A stretch of 47,399 bases of DNA from Sphaerimonospora mesophila NBRC 14179 = JCM 3151 (GTDB lineage Bacteria; Actinomycetota; Actinomycetes; Streptosporangiales; Streptosporangiaceae), in contig BCRI01000052.1 of NCBI GenBank assembly GCA_001552515.1, positions 1 through 47,399 of the forward strand, written 5' to 3'. The notes below the pieces were generated by a model that ran no database searches, had not been told where the DNA came from, and saw nothing but the letters and a program-made list of their open reading frames with translations. The position numbers and the translations under genes are program-made. Positions within the stretch are counted from its first letter, which is position 1, and the number at the start of each line of letters is the position of its first letter. Shown piece after piece: positions 16,078 to 23,762 of this stretch.

Positions 16078-16734
16078 CCGACCTTCTCTCGCAAGACTGC
16101 CCTATCGCTCGCAGTCGGAGCCGATAGCTAGCTGACATGGTGCCAGTACTGAACTGAACACTAATGCGATGAGGTCGCGGTCCACCGCTAGATCGACCAG
16201 CACGAACATCGGGCGCGACCACCCCTTGTTGGAAGCAGTTAGGGTGATCAAGCGAGTGGGCGACATAACTCACGTGATCTTTCAGGTGGAACAGTGATCC
16301 CGAGATGCGACAAGCACGCGCACGCCTCCAGCCATGACGCCCCATAGCCTTTCTGCCAGTAAGAACGCACCTCCGGCAGGAACTCCAACTCCGGTATGGC
16401 GGCGGACCTTGCGAGCCTCATGAAGCTCGTGATGGCTGAGGCTGCCTGGCCGCTATCCCGCCGTCGCCGCCGAAACGGACGACGCGGCCACCGTGCGCGA
16501 AGCGGGTGTCCGAGGCCGTCCTCCCCCCGACGTCGCCGACACCGCCACCGTCGTCTGCGCCAGCCTGGAGGCGGCGCATCAGCACCCCCGCGCGGACAGC
16601 ACCCCTCGGGCTGGTTCCCGAACCTCCTGCACATTGTCCGGGTCGTCCGGGAGTCCGCTACGGCTCCAGTCCCGCTCACCATACGGCCCCCGGCAGCCGG
16701 GGCGGCGGGAGCCGTACGGTTTCAACGTTCAAGG
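16078..16734. other. Gene-poor stretch with one short open frame
   Basis: No convincing full gene. The only protein-like piece is a 57-residue leftward frame at 16248-16421, given separately. The part from 16450 to 16690 is very GC-rich with biased frames on both strands and reads like decayed coding DNA; I cannot name a source. A short inverted repeat, CCCCCGGCAGCCGGGG, lies near 16687-16702. Confidence 0.4.
16248..16421 (-). CDS. Possible 57-residue protein or remnant
   Basis: From the ATG at 16421 the frame reads MRLARSAAIPELEFLPEVRS and ends LGITVPPERSRELCRPLA. The composition is protein-like (W, Y, C, aromatic residues) in contrast with the Arg-rich frame upstream, so it may be a small gene or the end of a broken one. 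No family recognised. Confidence 0.33.
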   Translation of the reverse strand: MRLARSAAIPELEFLPEVRSYWQKGYGASWLEACACLSHLGITVPPERSRELCRPLA

Positions 16735-17763
16735 TCACGATGCCGCAGCAGCGGTGAGTGGGCGGTCGACGACCTTGGACAGGGTGAGCAGGGTGCCTTG
16801 GTCGAGGTCGTCGATGCCGCCGGTGACGGCGCGAAGCATGTTGCGTTCGGCTCGCTCGGCGCCGCGTACGTTCTGCTCGTGATGCGTAAAGGTGTTCACC
16901 GCTTGGACGACGCCCCAGGCTGTGCCGCTCCACGGTGCTACCCGGTGATCGTGGTTCCAGAGCTTGGTCAGGGTGTCGCGCTTGTGTTCGGCCATGGTGC
17001 GGCTGCGGCCTCGCTCGTCGGGCATCGGGACGTGGGCGTCCAGGAACTTGTTCCACTCCCGCCGGGTGACCTCGACCTGGCACAGTTCGCGTACGGCCAT
17101 TGAGAACTCATCGGCCAGCGTGTACACGATGTTCAATGCGTCGCGGGCTTCGGCGAGCCGCAGCCGTGAGTGCCGTGAGTGCTTGATCTTGAGCTGCTGT
17201 CCGCGTTCGGCGAGGCCGGCGGCCATCGTGTTGTCGCACACGATGCTGGTCACTGCCCGTTTAAACGTGGTGGCCAATGATCCGTCGAAGGAGGTCGCGC
17301 CGAACAGGTGGGGGCGGAACTCCACGCCCTCGGGCGTGACCACGTTCTCGGGAACCTCTACCGACACCCACGCCACCGCCCCGTTCTTCAGCAGCCCGGC
17401 GGAGCCGATCGACAGGTCTGAGTCCAGGAGCCGGGAGATGGTGTTGATCAGCCATTCGACGTAGGGATGCGGCTCGTATCCGTCGGAGAAGATGCCCATG
17501 ACGTGGCCGTTGTCGCTACGCAGGATCGCCTGCCTGCCGGGTACCTGGGCGAGCCCGCCGCGCGGGTCCTCCACGTAGACCGGGCTGGACAATGCCTCCC
17601 AGTCGAACAGGCGGCGCTTGACGTCGTCGACGGGGATCGGGCCGGGGTAGTGGTTGGTTTCTTCCTCTTGCATGCTGGCGCGGTAGTGCCAGGCGGTGCC
17701 GCGCTTGTCGGTGAAGCCGATCAGGGTGTTGGCGTTGAGCCACTCCAGGGTCTCCTTGGACAT
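16735..17763 (-). CDS. DUF932 phage/plasmid-like protein
   Basis: About 342 residues from the ATG at 17763, preceded by CGGAGAAG at good spacing; an in-frame start at 17805 would run through the terminator region. The order LNANTLIGFTDKRGTAWHYR, QAILRSDNGHVMGIFSDGYEPH and ATSFDGSLATTFKRAVTSIVCDNT is that of the DUF932/TIGR03299 family found on plasmids, phages and ICEs. Its function is unproven; links to DNA replication or repair accessory roles have been proposed. The sequence is full length with no frame damage. Confidence 0.85.
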   Translation of the reverse strand: MSKETLEWLNANTLIGFTDKRGTAWHYRASMQEEETNHYPGPIPVDDVKRRLFDWEALSSPVYVEDPRGGLAQVPGRQAILRSDNGHVMGIFSDGYEPHPYVEWLINTISRLLDSDLSIGSAGLLKNGAVAWVSVEVPENVVTPEGVEFRPHLFGATSFDGSLATTFKRAVTSIVCDNTMAAGLAERGQQLKIKHSRHSRLRLAEARDALNIVYTLADEFSMAVRELCQVEVTRREWNKFLDAHVPMPDERGRSRTMAEHKRDTLTKLWNHDHRVAPWSGTAWGVVQAVNTFTHHEQNVRGAERAERNMLRAVTGGIDDLDQGTLLTLSKVVDRPLTAAAAS

Positions 17764-17793
17764 GTTCTTCTCCGTTTCGGCGGAAATGGGAAA

Positions 17794-17816
17794 GGCACCG
17801 GCCACGGGCCGGTGCC
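17794..17816 (-). terminator. Strong 10-bp hairpin terminator
   Basis: GGCACCGGCC (17794-17803) and GGCCGGTGCC (17807-17816) pair perfectly around a 3-base loop. Read leftward it is followed by TTTCCCATTT, so it would terminate the transcript of the gene ending at 17924, ahead of the DUF932 gene. Confidence 0.75.
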
Positions 17817-17923
17817 TTCGGTGTGTTACTTGGGTGTCGCGTGCAGGGGCGGGACATGGCCGGATCCGTTCCGGCCTCCGCTGCCTGGGGGGTTCGGGTG
17901 CGCTGCCGGTGTTCGGGTGCCGG

Positions 17924-18487
17924 TCAGGTGGCGCGGTGCTGTACGGCGTAGGCCATGCGTTCGGTGAGTTCGCGGTCGGCGTCGCGGATCTCGATGGTGC
18001 TGGTGGTGGTGTCGCCGTGCACGGTGAACGTGCCGATGGTGTTGCCGAGCCGCCAGCGGATGACCGTTTCGCGTTCCTTCTCAGTGAGTGTCGCGTCCGG
18101 CAGCAGGGTCATCAGGGTTTCGGCGAACTCGACGCGGGTGCCGTTCTCGGTCGCCCTGGCGGCCAGCCGTTCACAGCACGCGGCCAGGTCTTTCCGGTAG
18201 TCGGGCAGGAGACGGCGCTCGATCCTTTTGGCGATGAATTTGGCCCCGCGGACGGCCGTCACCGTGATCTCGTGCCGTCGCAGGTTGAGGAGCAGGCCCC
18301 GGCTTCCGTCGGGGTAGATGCCGAGCACCCTGATGCGCCCGTTCTGGTTCCAGATCGGATGCACGACGAGCCGGACGCCGGCCGGTCCCATCAGGTAGGC
18401 GGGATGACCGGGCCGCACCAGCGGGGTAAAGCCTTCAAGGTGTTCGGCGACCTCGAACACCAGCTCATCGACCTCCCATTCATTCAA
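17924..18487 (-). CDS. Hypothetical element protein, TTG start
   Basis: About 187 residues beginning LNEWEVDELVFEVAEHLEGF. I choose the TTG at 18487 because GAAAGGAGACC lies 7 bases before it, a strong ribosome binding site, and the ATG at 18520 has none. The protein is soluble, with a basic central helix (KFIAKRIERRLLPDYRKDLAACCERLAARA) and a C-terminal beta-rich part (FTVHGDTTTSTIEIRDADRE). No family recognised. A solitary copy of the structured repeat lies 117-168 bases upstream, so its leader may carry that element. Confidence 0.7.
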   Translation of the reverse strand: MNEWEVDELVFEVAEHLEGFTPLVRPGHPAYLMGPAGVRLVVHPIWNQNGRIRVLGIYPDGSRGLLLNLRRHEITVTAVRGAKFIAKRIERRLLPDYRKDLAACCERLAARATENGTRVEFAETLMTLLPDATLTEKERETVIRWRLGNTIGTFTVHGDTTTSTIEIRDADRELTERMAYAVQHRAT

Positions 18488-18603
18488 GGCAGGTCTCCTT
18501 TCGCATTTGTTGGTTGGCAAGTATGGGAGCGGGCCGATCTCGCCCGAGAGGAAGCGTCGCGAATTGCCGAATCGGAAACCGGAACCGCGCTTTCCGGTCG
18601 CTG

Positions 18604-18655
18604 ATTACTCACACCTAAATACGGGAGGCAGGACGGCTCGAACGTCCACACCTCC
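18604..18655. repeat. Solitary copy of the TAAATACGG hairpin element
   Basis: TCACACCTAAATACGG (18609-18624) matches the linker of the array at 23.1-23.8 kb (CTCA-N2/3-TAAATACGG). It is followed, as there, by a hairpin: inner GGACG/CGTCC with a 7-base loop (GCTCGAA) and outer CGG-AGG/CCT-CCG. The flanking large stems of the array are reduced here. It sits 5' of the leftward gene starting at 18487. Confidence 0.6.
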
Positions 18656-18784
18656 GAGATCAACAAGTATGCTGAGCAGCGCGGACAGCTCGAACGGTGG
18701 CACGCCTGGCGTCAGGATCGATGGGTGCTGCACCCTCCTACACAGCACCCACCGAACCGTTATGTGCCAGCGACTTGTTTATGG

Positions 18785-19090
18785 TTACTCTTCGTTGCGG
18801 AGCCGTTCCTGTTCGGCCCGGAACCGATAGATGTCGCGGCCGGGTGTAGCGCATTCCTGACAGCGGCAGCCATATTTATGGATGGCGCTGACACGGAAAA
18901 GCTGAACACGGCTCTCCCACGGTGTGGGATACAGCGAGTCGTCCAGTTCCACACGGGCGCGGCTATGCTGCTCGTCGACCTCGGTGACCGTCCCTGGGTA
19001 GAAGAACGGGGACTCGTAGCTCTCTGACCACCAGGGCCGTATCGGGATGTGGAAGGAGGGCCGGACCAGGACGCGGTCACCGACCTTCAA
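18785..19090 (-). CDS. Hypothetical protein, 101 aa, small beta-barrel-like
   Basis: Begins MKVGDRVLVRPSFHIPIRPW; strands with VTEVDEQHSRARVELDD suggest an SH3/KOW-like small barrel. The C-terminus YGCRCQECATPGRDIYRFR holds three Cys that may bind metal. It overlaps the end of the YifB-like gene by 14 bases and is probably co-transcribed with it. No family recognised; the reading frame is clearly protein-like. Confidence 0.7.
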   Translation of the reverse strand: MKVGDRVLVRPSFHIPIRPWWSESYESPFFYPGTVTEVDEQHSRARVELDDSLYPTPWESRVQLFRVSAIHKYGCRCQECATPGRDIYRFRAEQERLRNEE

Positions 19091-20582
19091 CGTTGTCGGC
19101 CCTCTTCCACAGCTCCAGCGCGCCCGCCGCGTCGTCGACGCCGGGCCGGTTGGCTCCGCGCAGGTCCGCCAGCGTCCAGGCCACCCGCAGTAGCCGGGGA
19201 AGCCCCTCGACCGTCAGCAGCCCGGTATTCACAGCGGACCGCAGCAGTTCGACGGCCTCCGGCTCGGCGGCGAAGCTGGTGCGCAGCTCCAGCGCGGGAA
19301 CCTCGGCGTTGGTCCGCCAGGGCGTTTCGGCCAGCCGGTGGGCCGCCCGTACCCGGGCCGCGACTACTCGGGCGGCTACCGCCGCGCTCGGCTCACCCGC
19401 CTGCGCCCCACGGTCCCCCCACTCGATCGGGGCGCATACGGCGACACGTGGCAGGAGCAGGGCCAGACGCCCCAGGTAGCGGCGTCTGTCCACCGGTCTG
19501 CACGTGCACGCCTGCCCTTCCGGACATGGGCAGCGGCGGGCGTCGAGTACGAGCGTGAACCGTGCCGGATAGCGGACGGTGCGGCCGAGTCCGGTAATGC
19601 GGACCTGTCCGGTGTCCATGGGCCGGCTCAGCCCGTCCAGGGTCGGGCGGGCGAACTCGGGTGCGTCGGCCAGGTGGAGCACTCCGCGGTGGGCGAGCGA
19701 GACCGCGCCCGGGCGGTTTCCGGCGACGCTGCCGAAGATCGCCGCAGGTGTGGACGTGTGGTGCGGCGAACAGATCGGCACCCTTGCCCCCGGTGCCCGG
19801 TCGGATCGTCCGGCCAGTGAGTAGATCTCGGCGACCTCCCGGGCAGCCTCCACCTCCAGCGGCGGCAGGATGCCCGGCAGGCGTTCGGCGAGCATCGAGG
19901 CCGGGCCGTCCCCGATCAGGAACAGGTGGTGCCCGCCCGCCGCGCATACCTCCAGCGCGCGGCGGGCGGCCTCGTTGCCAGGAACATCGGCCAGATCCAC
20001 CCCTGAGGATTGCCCGGGGGGTGCCGGGGGTTCGGGCGGCCGGTAGCGGTAGCCGTCCAACGTCCCCTTGCGCAGCCGTTCGATCACCTCGGCCAGCCTC
20101 GTCACGGGGATCACCACGGCGCCGGGTACCTGTGCCGCTTCCGGCGCGCAGCCGGCGGGCACCACCACCGTGGTGATCCCGGCCTGTACGGCGGCGCGGA
20201 CGGCGGGCAGGACGCCCCTTATGGGGCAGATCCCGCCGTCCAGCGCCAGTTCCCCGAGGAACACCCGTCCGGCGATCCGCTTGGGCGGGATCACTCCGGA
20301 GGCGGCCAGGGTGGCCAGGGCCAGCGCGAGGTCGGCCGCCGCGTCGTAGACCGGCGGGATCGCCGGGCTGATGCTGACGGTGACCTTGGCGTCCGGCCAC
20401 GCCGTTCCGCTGATGAAGATCGCCGAGCGGATCCGCGCACGGGCGGGCCAGACCGACAGTTCGGGAAGGCCAACCAGGTGCAACTCCGCTCCGCCGGGTA
20501 CGGCGTCGGCCTCGATGTCCACCACGCGGGCATCGAGGCCGACCAGCACCGTCGACCGGGTAGACGCGTACCCCGTCGTCAT
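19077..20582 (-). CDS. YifB/ComM-like protein with degenerate ATPase motifs
   Basis: 501 residues aligned along the whole YifB/ComM (Mg-chelatase-like) plan. It has an N-terminal Lon-type ribosomal S5-like domain (GLDARVVDIEADAVPGGAEL; FLGELALDGGICPIRGVLPA), an AAA+-like core, and the C-terminal region with CPCPEGQACTCRP. In place of the Walker A GPPGxGKT it has GDGPASM (from G224), without the Lys, and the Walker B DE is replaced by AD in GVLHLADAPEF. ATP hydrolysis is therefore unlikely. ComM is a branch-migration helicase in transformation; here a structural, regulatory or partner-dependent role is inferred. The frame is intact, so this is not simple decay. Confidence 0.78.
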   Translation of the reverse strand: MTTGYASTRSTVLVGLDARVVDIEADAVPGGAELHLVGLPELSVWPARARIRSAIFISGTAWPDAKVTVSISPAIPPVYDAAADLALALATLAASGVIPPKRIAGRVFLGELALDGGICPIRGVLPAVRAAVQAGITTVVVPAGCAPEAAQVPGAVVIPVTRLAEVIERLRKGTLDGYRYRPPEPPAPPGQSSGVDLADVPGNEAARRALEVCAAGGHHLFLIGDGPASMLAERLPGILPPLEVEAAREVAEIYSLAGRSDRAPGARVPICSPHHTSTPAAIFGSVAGNRPGAVSLAHRGVLHLADAPEFARPTLDGLSRPMDTGQVRITGLGRTVRYPARFTLVLDARRCPCPEGQACTCRPVDRRRYLGRLALLLPRVAVCAPIEWGDRGAQAGEPSAAVAARVVAARVRAAHRLAETPWRTNAEVPALELRTSFAAEPEAVELLRSAVNTGLLTVEGLPRLLRVAWTLADLRGANRPGVDDAAGALELWKRADNVEGR

Positions 20583-20589
20583 CCCTCGG

Positions 20590-21672
20590 TCACCACCCCT
20601 CCGGCAGCACCGGCCGCGTCCCCGCCGGGTACTGAGCCGCCTGGGCGCTGATCTCCTCAGCCATCCCGGCGTGATCGATCCCGGAGGTCACCTCCGGTGG
20701 CAGCCCATGGTTCAGGGCGAGCTGGACCAGCCGGGCGAGCCGATAGTCGCCGTCGGCGGACAGGGAGCGCTCGACCGCGACGCGCGCCAGCGGTCCGTCA
20801 CCGGTACGCAGGGCGACGAACGCCAGCAAGGCGGCGGGGGCGGCGGCGAACTCCGGCTCCACCCGGCAGGTCAGTTCGGTCCACAGCCTGATGTGCGTGT
20901 CGTTGTCGTATCGGCCGATGAAGGTCATCGCTCCGTCCCGGACGATGATCGAGGTCAGCAGCACGCCCAGCCACGCGACCATGTCCGGAGGCAGGTCCTG
21001 CCCAGCTTTGACCTTGTCGAGTGCGGCACCGACCTGCGTGAGCCCCTCCTGATACCAGCCCTGGCCCCCGTCACGGGCGAGCGTGCTGCGGACCTGCGTG
21101 CACACGGCCCGCGTGGCGGCTGTCACCTGCTCGCGGTCCGGCCCGCCCACCGGGGCGAGCGTGGCCACCAGCGCCGCGCGGTCGGGCCGGGCGACGTACC
21201 CGGCGAACACCGCCGCCGCGGCGGCCGGGTTGCCGGTGGCGTCGTAGGCCGTACCGTGCGGTGGGCAGCACTCGGGATCGCGGCAGGAGTACGACCAGTA
21301 ACGGCCGCCCTCGACCCGTAGGGCGTCGATCACCTCAATGTCCGCGTCGGAGAGTTTGCCGCATACCGCGTCCATCGCCGGGGTGACGTGCCATCCGGGC
21401 CCGTACCCGATCAGCAGCACGCGCCCGATGTCGTGGCGGGTGAGCAACTCGGCGAAGTGCCGGGCCATCTCCGGGCTGTCCTCCGAATCCTCCGGCAGGT
21501 CGACCCGCACGCTGACGCGCAACCCCCGCGCCCCAGAGTCTGGGTCGTGGCCGGGTTCGAAGGCCATGGCGACGATGCTGCGCTCCGGATGGAATCCCAG
21601 CATGTAGGGCACGATCGCGATGAAGTCCGCCGGGCGGCTCAGCCGCACGGTGTGATCCAGGCGAGCGGTCAT
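20590..21672 (-). CDS. DUF4192 family protein
   Basis: About 360 residues from the ATG at 21672, preceded by GGAGGAC; the long upstream extension runs through a terminator and is not used. The start TARLDHTVRLSRPADFIAIV, then PYMLGFHPERSIVAMAF, is the DUF4192 signature, common in actinomycete genomes and elements, with RVLLIGYGP and a Cys-rich YSCRDPECCPPHG segment that could bind metal. Function unknown. Only seven bases separate it from the YifB-like gene, so the two form an operon. Confidence 0.85.
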   Translation of the reverse strand: MTARLDHTVRLSRPADFIAIVPYMLGFHPERSIVAMAFEPGHDPDSGARGLRVSVRVDLPEDSEDSPEMARHFAELLTRHDIGRVLLIGYGPGWHVTPAMDAVCGKLSDADIEVIDALRVEGGRYWSYSCRDPECCPPHGTAYDATGNPAAAAAVFAGYVARPDRAALVATLAPVGGPDREQVTAATRAVCTQVRSTLARDGGQGWYQEGLTQVGAALDKVKAGQDLPPDMVAWLGVLLTSIIVRDGAMTFIGRYDNDTHIRLWTELTCRVEPEFAAAPAALLAFVALRTGDGPLARVAVERSLSADGDYRLARLVQLALNHGLPPEVTSGIDHAGMAEEISAQAAQYPAGTRPVLPEGW

Positions 21673-21695
21673 AGATGTCCTCCAGACATGAGAAA

Positions 21696-21721
21696 GCCCC
21701 CGGCGGCCAATGGCCAGGGGC
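21696..21721 (-). terminator. Hairpin terminator
   Basis: GCCCC...GGCC-AAT-GGCC-A-GGGGC forms a two-part stem. Read leftward it ends in GGGGGC followed by TTTCTCATG. It lies after the gene that stops at 21765 and before the DUF4192 start. Confidence 0.65.
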
Positions 21722-21764
21722 GAACGAACAAGAACAGAACGAAAAGCTGTAAAGGAAGTACGGG

Positions 21765-22064
21765 TCAGCAGTGCTCGATACGGACGCCGCCGCGCGGTCC
21801 CAGGAAGATCCGCCGATCGGGGTAGTCCAGCCCGTCGCGAGAGCCGTACATGGTGATCTCGCAGTCCTCCCCCACGCACGGGGTGAGCACCTCGGCGGCT
21901 TCACGGTCGGTGAACGCGAACCGCGAACGCTGCCAATAGCCGTGCCGGTAGCGGTCGAGCAGCTTGCTCCGGGCCTCGGCCAGACAGGAGAACTCCTCCA
22001 GATCACCCAGTTCCGGCGGGCCGTACCCGCTGCCGCCGTACCACAGACCGAACCAGCGCCCCAT
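21765..22064 (-). CDS. Hypothetical protein, about 99 aa
   Basis: Starts MGRWFGLWYGGSGYGPPELG. The ATG at 22064 is preferred to the GTG at 22076 because the latter falls inside AAAGGAGGTGATC, a near-perfect complement of the 16S rRNA 3' end, ten bases before the ATG. Aromatic-rich N-terminus, two Cys in the middle (CVGEDCEITMYGSRDGLDYP) and a C-terminal HC. No family recognised. The very strong binding site predicts high expression. Confidence 0.72.
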   Translation of the reverse strand: MGRWFGLWYGGSGYGPPELGDLEEFSCLAEARSKLLDRYRHGYWQRSRFAFTDREAAEVLTPCVGEDCEITMYGSRDGLDYPDRRIFLGPRGGVRIEHC

Positions 22065-22112
22065 GGTGATGATCACCTCCTTTCAAAAGTGGGTCAGGAC
22101 GCGGAGCCGCTA

Positions 22113-22547
22113 TCAAGCCACGTCACGGGACGGACACCCAGGCGAGGCGTGGTCGCCCCCGCAGTAGCCACACCAGTCATCCATGGCGTAGATCGACAGA
22201 TCCTCGGCGTACTGGTCACGCCAATCCCGCTGAGCCGCCGTGTAGGAGTCGAAATAGTCGGCGTCGGTGTCACCCGGTTGCACGGTCAGGAAGCGCAGGA
22301 CCGTCCGGGCGGCGTCGATCAGCTCACCGGGCGTGAGAACCGCGCCGACGCCCGAGCAGACGTCGGAAGCGGCGAAGATCGTACGGCGGCGCCGCGACAG
22401 CCGGTACCGCCAGCGGATCCGGCCCTCATCGGTCCGCCCCGCAACCTCCAGCTCCAGCAGGTGATCAGCATCGATCTGCCACGCGGGCACCAGCCGGGAG
22501 CTGATGATCCACCCAGGCGGCAGGGCCAGGGCATGCGTCATCGCCAT
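22113..22547 (-). CDS. Hypothetical protein with C-terminal Cys/His knuckle
   Basis: 144 residues; ATG preceded by GGAG at five bases. The N-terminal half is a beta-rich domain with a basic strand RWRYRLSRRRRTIF. The C-terminus MDDWCGYCGGDHASPGCPSR has CxxC-x3-H-x4-C spacing like a zinc knuckle, which often binds nucleic acid. No family recognised. It belongs to a run of three small leftward genes with short spacers. Confidence 0.7.
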   Translation of the reverse strand: MAMTHALALPPGWIISSRLVPAWQIDADHLLELEVAGRTDEGRIRWRYRLSRRRRTIFAASDVCSGVGAVLTPGELIDAARTVLRFLTVQPGDTDADYFDSYTAAQRDWRDQYAEDLSIYAMDDWCGYCGGDHASPGCPSRDVA

Positions 22548-22592
22548 GGCGACTCCAAAGAGACTCGAAAAGATGGAATGGAATGGCGGCCG

Positions 22593-22991
22593 TCACCAGC
22601 GGCGACGGCGGGCCAGATGATGCGGTCGGACGGTCGAGCTGACCGCGTGGATCTCACAGTCCCGGAAATCCAGGGCCGAGACGAAGCACCGTGAGCAGCG
22701 GATCAGCCGCACGCGCGCCCCGGAGGTCCGGTTGGTGTGCGTGGCGTCGATCCACAGATGGGTGCTGGCCAGGCAGCCGAGACAAGTGATCACCTCGGCA
22801 CCCATGGGCATCGGCGTGAGCGCCAGCGTCGCCACATACTCACGTGCACCGCCGGGATCGGCTGCGCACACCAGAGTCGCGGCATCCGGGCGAACCTCGC
22901 CCAACGCGATCACCCGCATCACCCGGCCACCGCTGGAGACCGTCAGATCTCCCACAGTCCAACCGGGCGGGCCGGCAGCATTCACCTCCAC
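22593..22991 (-). CDS. Hypothetical protein with two CxxC pairs
   Basis: 132 residues from the GTG at 22991. CLGC and CSRC, 33 residues apart (the region includes THLWIDATHTN), could form a zinc ribbon. The tail is basic (HHLARRRRW). No family recognised. It is the first gene downstream (leftward) of the structured repeat array, about 130 bases away, so its mRNA may carry all or part of that array as its leader. The exact start is uncertain, since a GGAGG lies within the first codons. Confidence 0.62.
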   Translation of the reverse strand: MEVNAAGPPGWTVGDLTVSSGGRVMRVIALGEVRPDAATLVCAADPGGAREYVATLALTPMPMGAEVITCLGCLASTHLWIDATHTNRTSGARVRLIRCSRCFVSALDFRDCEIHAVSSTVRPHHLARRRRW

Positions 22992-23123
22992 AGGATCACT
23001 TTCCCTTTCGTACGGGTGCCCGTTCGGGCGGCCTACGTCCGTACGGATGCGCGGGAATCACGACAGCAACGTTCCGCGCGTTCGGCGAAGCGTGGTTTAA
23101 CCGACGCTCGCACCGGCGCGAAT

Positions 23124-23236
23124 CGCTCTCATTTAAATACGGTGGCCGGAACGGCCCGACCGTCCGCACGCGGCAACAATTTCCGCAGCATTGCCGCGCG
23201 CGCCGCACTTCGACGGTTTGCCCGTTCCGGCCACCG
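23124..23236. repeat. Repeat unit 1 (linker and H3 only)
   Basis: CGCTCTCATTTAAATACGG is followed by the longest H3: a 15-bp perfect outer stem (23140-23154 with 23222-23236, CGGTGGCCGGAACGG), middle stem ACCGTC/GACGGT (23159-23164 with 23212-23217) and terminal stem CGCGGCAA/TTGCCGCG (23169-23176 with 23191-23198). The upstream H1 and H2 seen in the other units are missing or unrecognisable. Confidence 0.75.
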
Positions 23237-23242
23237 GTCGCC

Positions 23243-23433
23243 GTTCTGCGGTGTGATAATTCACATCGTAGAACAGCGTGTGAGAGCGGGTATCACGCGG
23301 TACGGGTGAGACGCGTACCGGCGGATTCCGCTCTCACTTAAATACGGTGGCCCGAACGACCCGACCGTCCGCACGCGGCAACATTTTTCAACGTCACCGC
23401 GCGACATTCGGACAGTCGACCGTTCCAGCCCCC
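23243..23433. repeat. Repeat unit 2 (H1, H2, linker, H3)
   Basis: H1: a 14-bp stem with two G-U pairs and a TAAT loop (23243-23256 with 23261-23274). H2: a 10-bp perfect stem (23280-23289 with 23328-23337) enclosing CGGTACG/CGTACCG (23298-23304 with 23314-23320). H3: GGTGGC and GAACG pair with CGTTC and GCCCCC (outer), CGACCGTCCG with CGGACAGTCG (23362-23371 with 23409-23418, one mismatch), and terminal CGCGG/CCGCG (23374-23378 with 23397-23401). Confidence 0.75.
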
Positions 23434-23438
23434 TAGCC

Positions 23439-23629
23439 GTTCCGCGATGCGGCAAAATGCGCCGCAGAACAGCACGTCAGAGCGGGTATCTCGCCGATAC
23501 GCGTGACACGCGTACCGGCGATTTTCGCTCTCACTTAAATACGGTGACCGGAACCGCCCGACCGTCCGCAGATGGAAACGCTTTTCAGCGTTTCCGTGTC
23601 GCGCCGACGGTCGCAGCTCCGGCCACCGT
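23439..23629. repeat. Repeat unit 3 (H1, H2, linker, H3)
   Basis: H1: GTTCCGCG/CGCAGAAC (23439-23446 with 23463-23470, one mismatch). H2: a 9-bp outer stem (23476-23484 with 23526-23534, one mismatch) enclosing CGATACGCG/CGCGTACCG (23495-23503 with 23509-23517, one mismatch). H3: a 12-bp outer stem (23541-23552 with 23618-23629, one mismatch), CGACCGTC/GACGGTCG (23559-23566 with 23606-23613) and a new terminal stem GGAAACGC/GCGTTTCC (23574-23581 with 23588-23595). Confidence 0.75.
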
Positions 23630-23631
23630 AA

Positions 23632-23762
23632 CCGTTCCTAAAGCGCAGCAACTAGCGCTTCTGAACGGCAGGTGAGAGCGGGCATCACGTCGGACGCGTC
23701 AGACGCGCACCGGCGGATTCCGCTCTCATCTAAATACGGGGAGCGTAGCGGTCCAAACGTCC
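23632..23762. repeat. Repeat unit 4 (H1, H2, linker, reduced H3)
   Basis: H1: CCGTTC/GAACGG and AAGCGC/GCGCTT (23632-23637 with 23663-23668; 23641-23646 with 23655-23660). H2: GTGAGAGCGG/CCGCTCTCAT (23672-23681 with 23720-23729), inner stem interrupted by an internal loop. The linker CTAAATACGG is followed only by a short GCGG/CCGC hairpin, so the H3 arm is shrunken as in the solitary copy at 18.6 kb. Confidence 0.65.

Noticed and set aside
20583-21879. Upstream start for the DUF4192 gene at 21879
   Set aside because: It would read through a hairpin terminator and Arg-rich sequence; the ATG at 21672 has a GGAGGA binding site and begins the family homology.
23134-23142. TAAATA as a -10 promoter element
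   Set aside because: It does not fit TANNNT on either strand and has no -35 at 16-18 bp; its place between two hairpins fits a linker better.
23280-23337. tRNA or tRNA-like gene in H2
   Set aside because: The 58-base element lacks a T-arm motif, D-arm and anticodon stem of proper size; only nested outer and inner stems are present.
23243-23668. Integron attC sites in the GTTC/GAAC hairpins
   Set aside because: There is no GTTRRRY core, no cassettes with genes between copies and no integron integrase.
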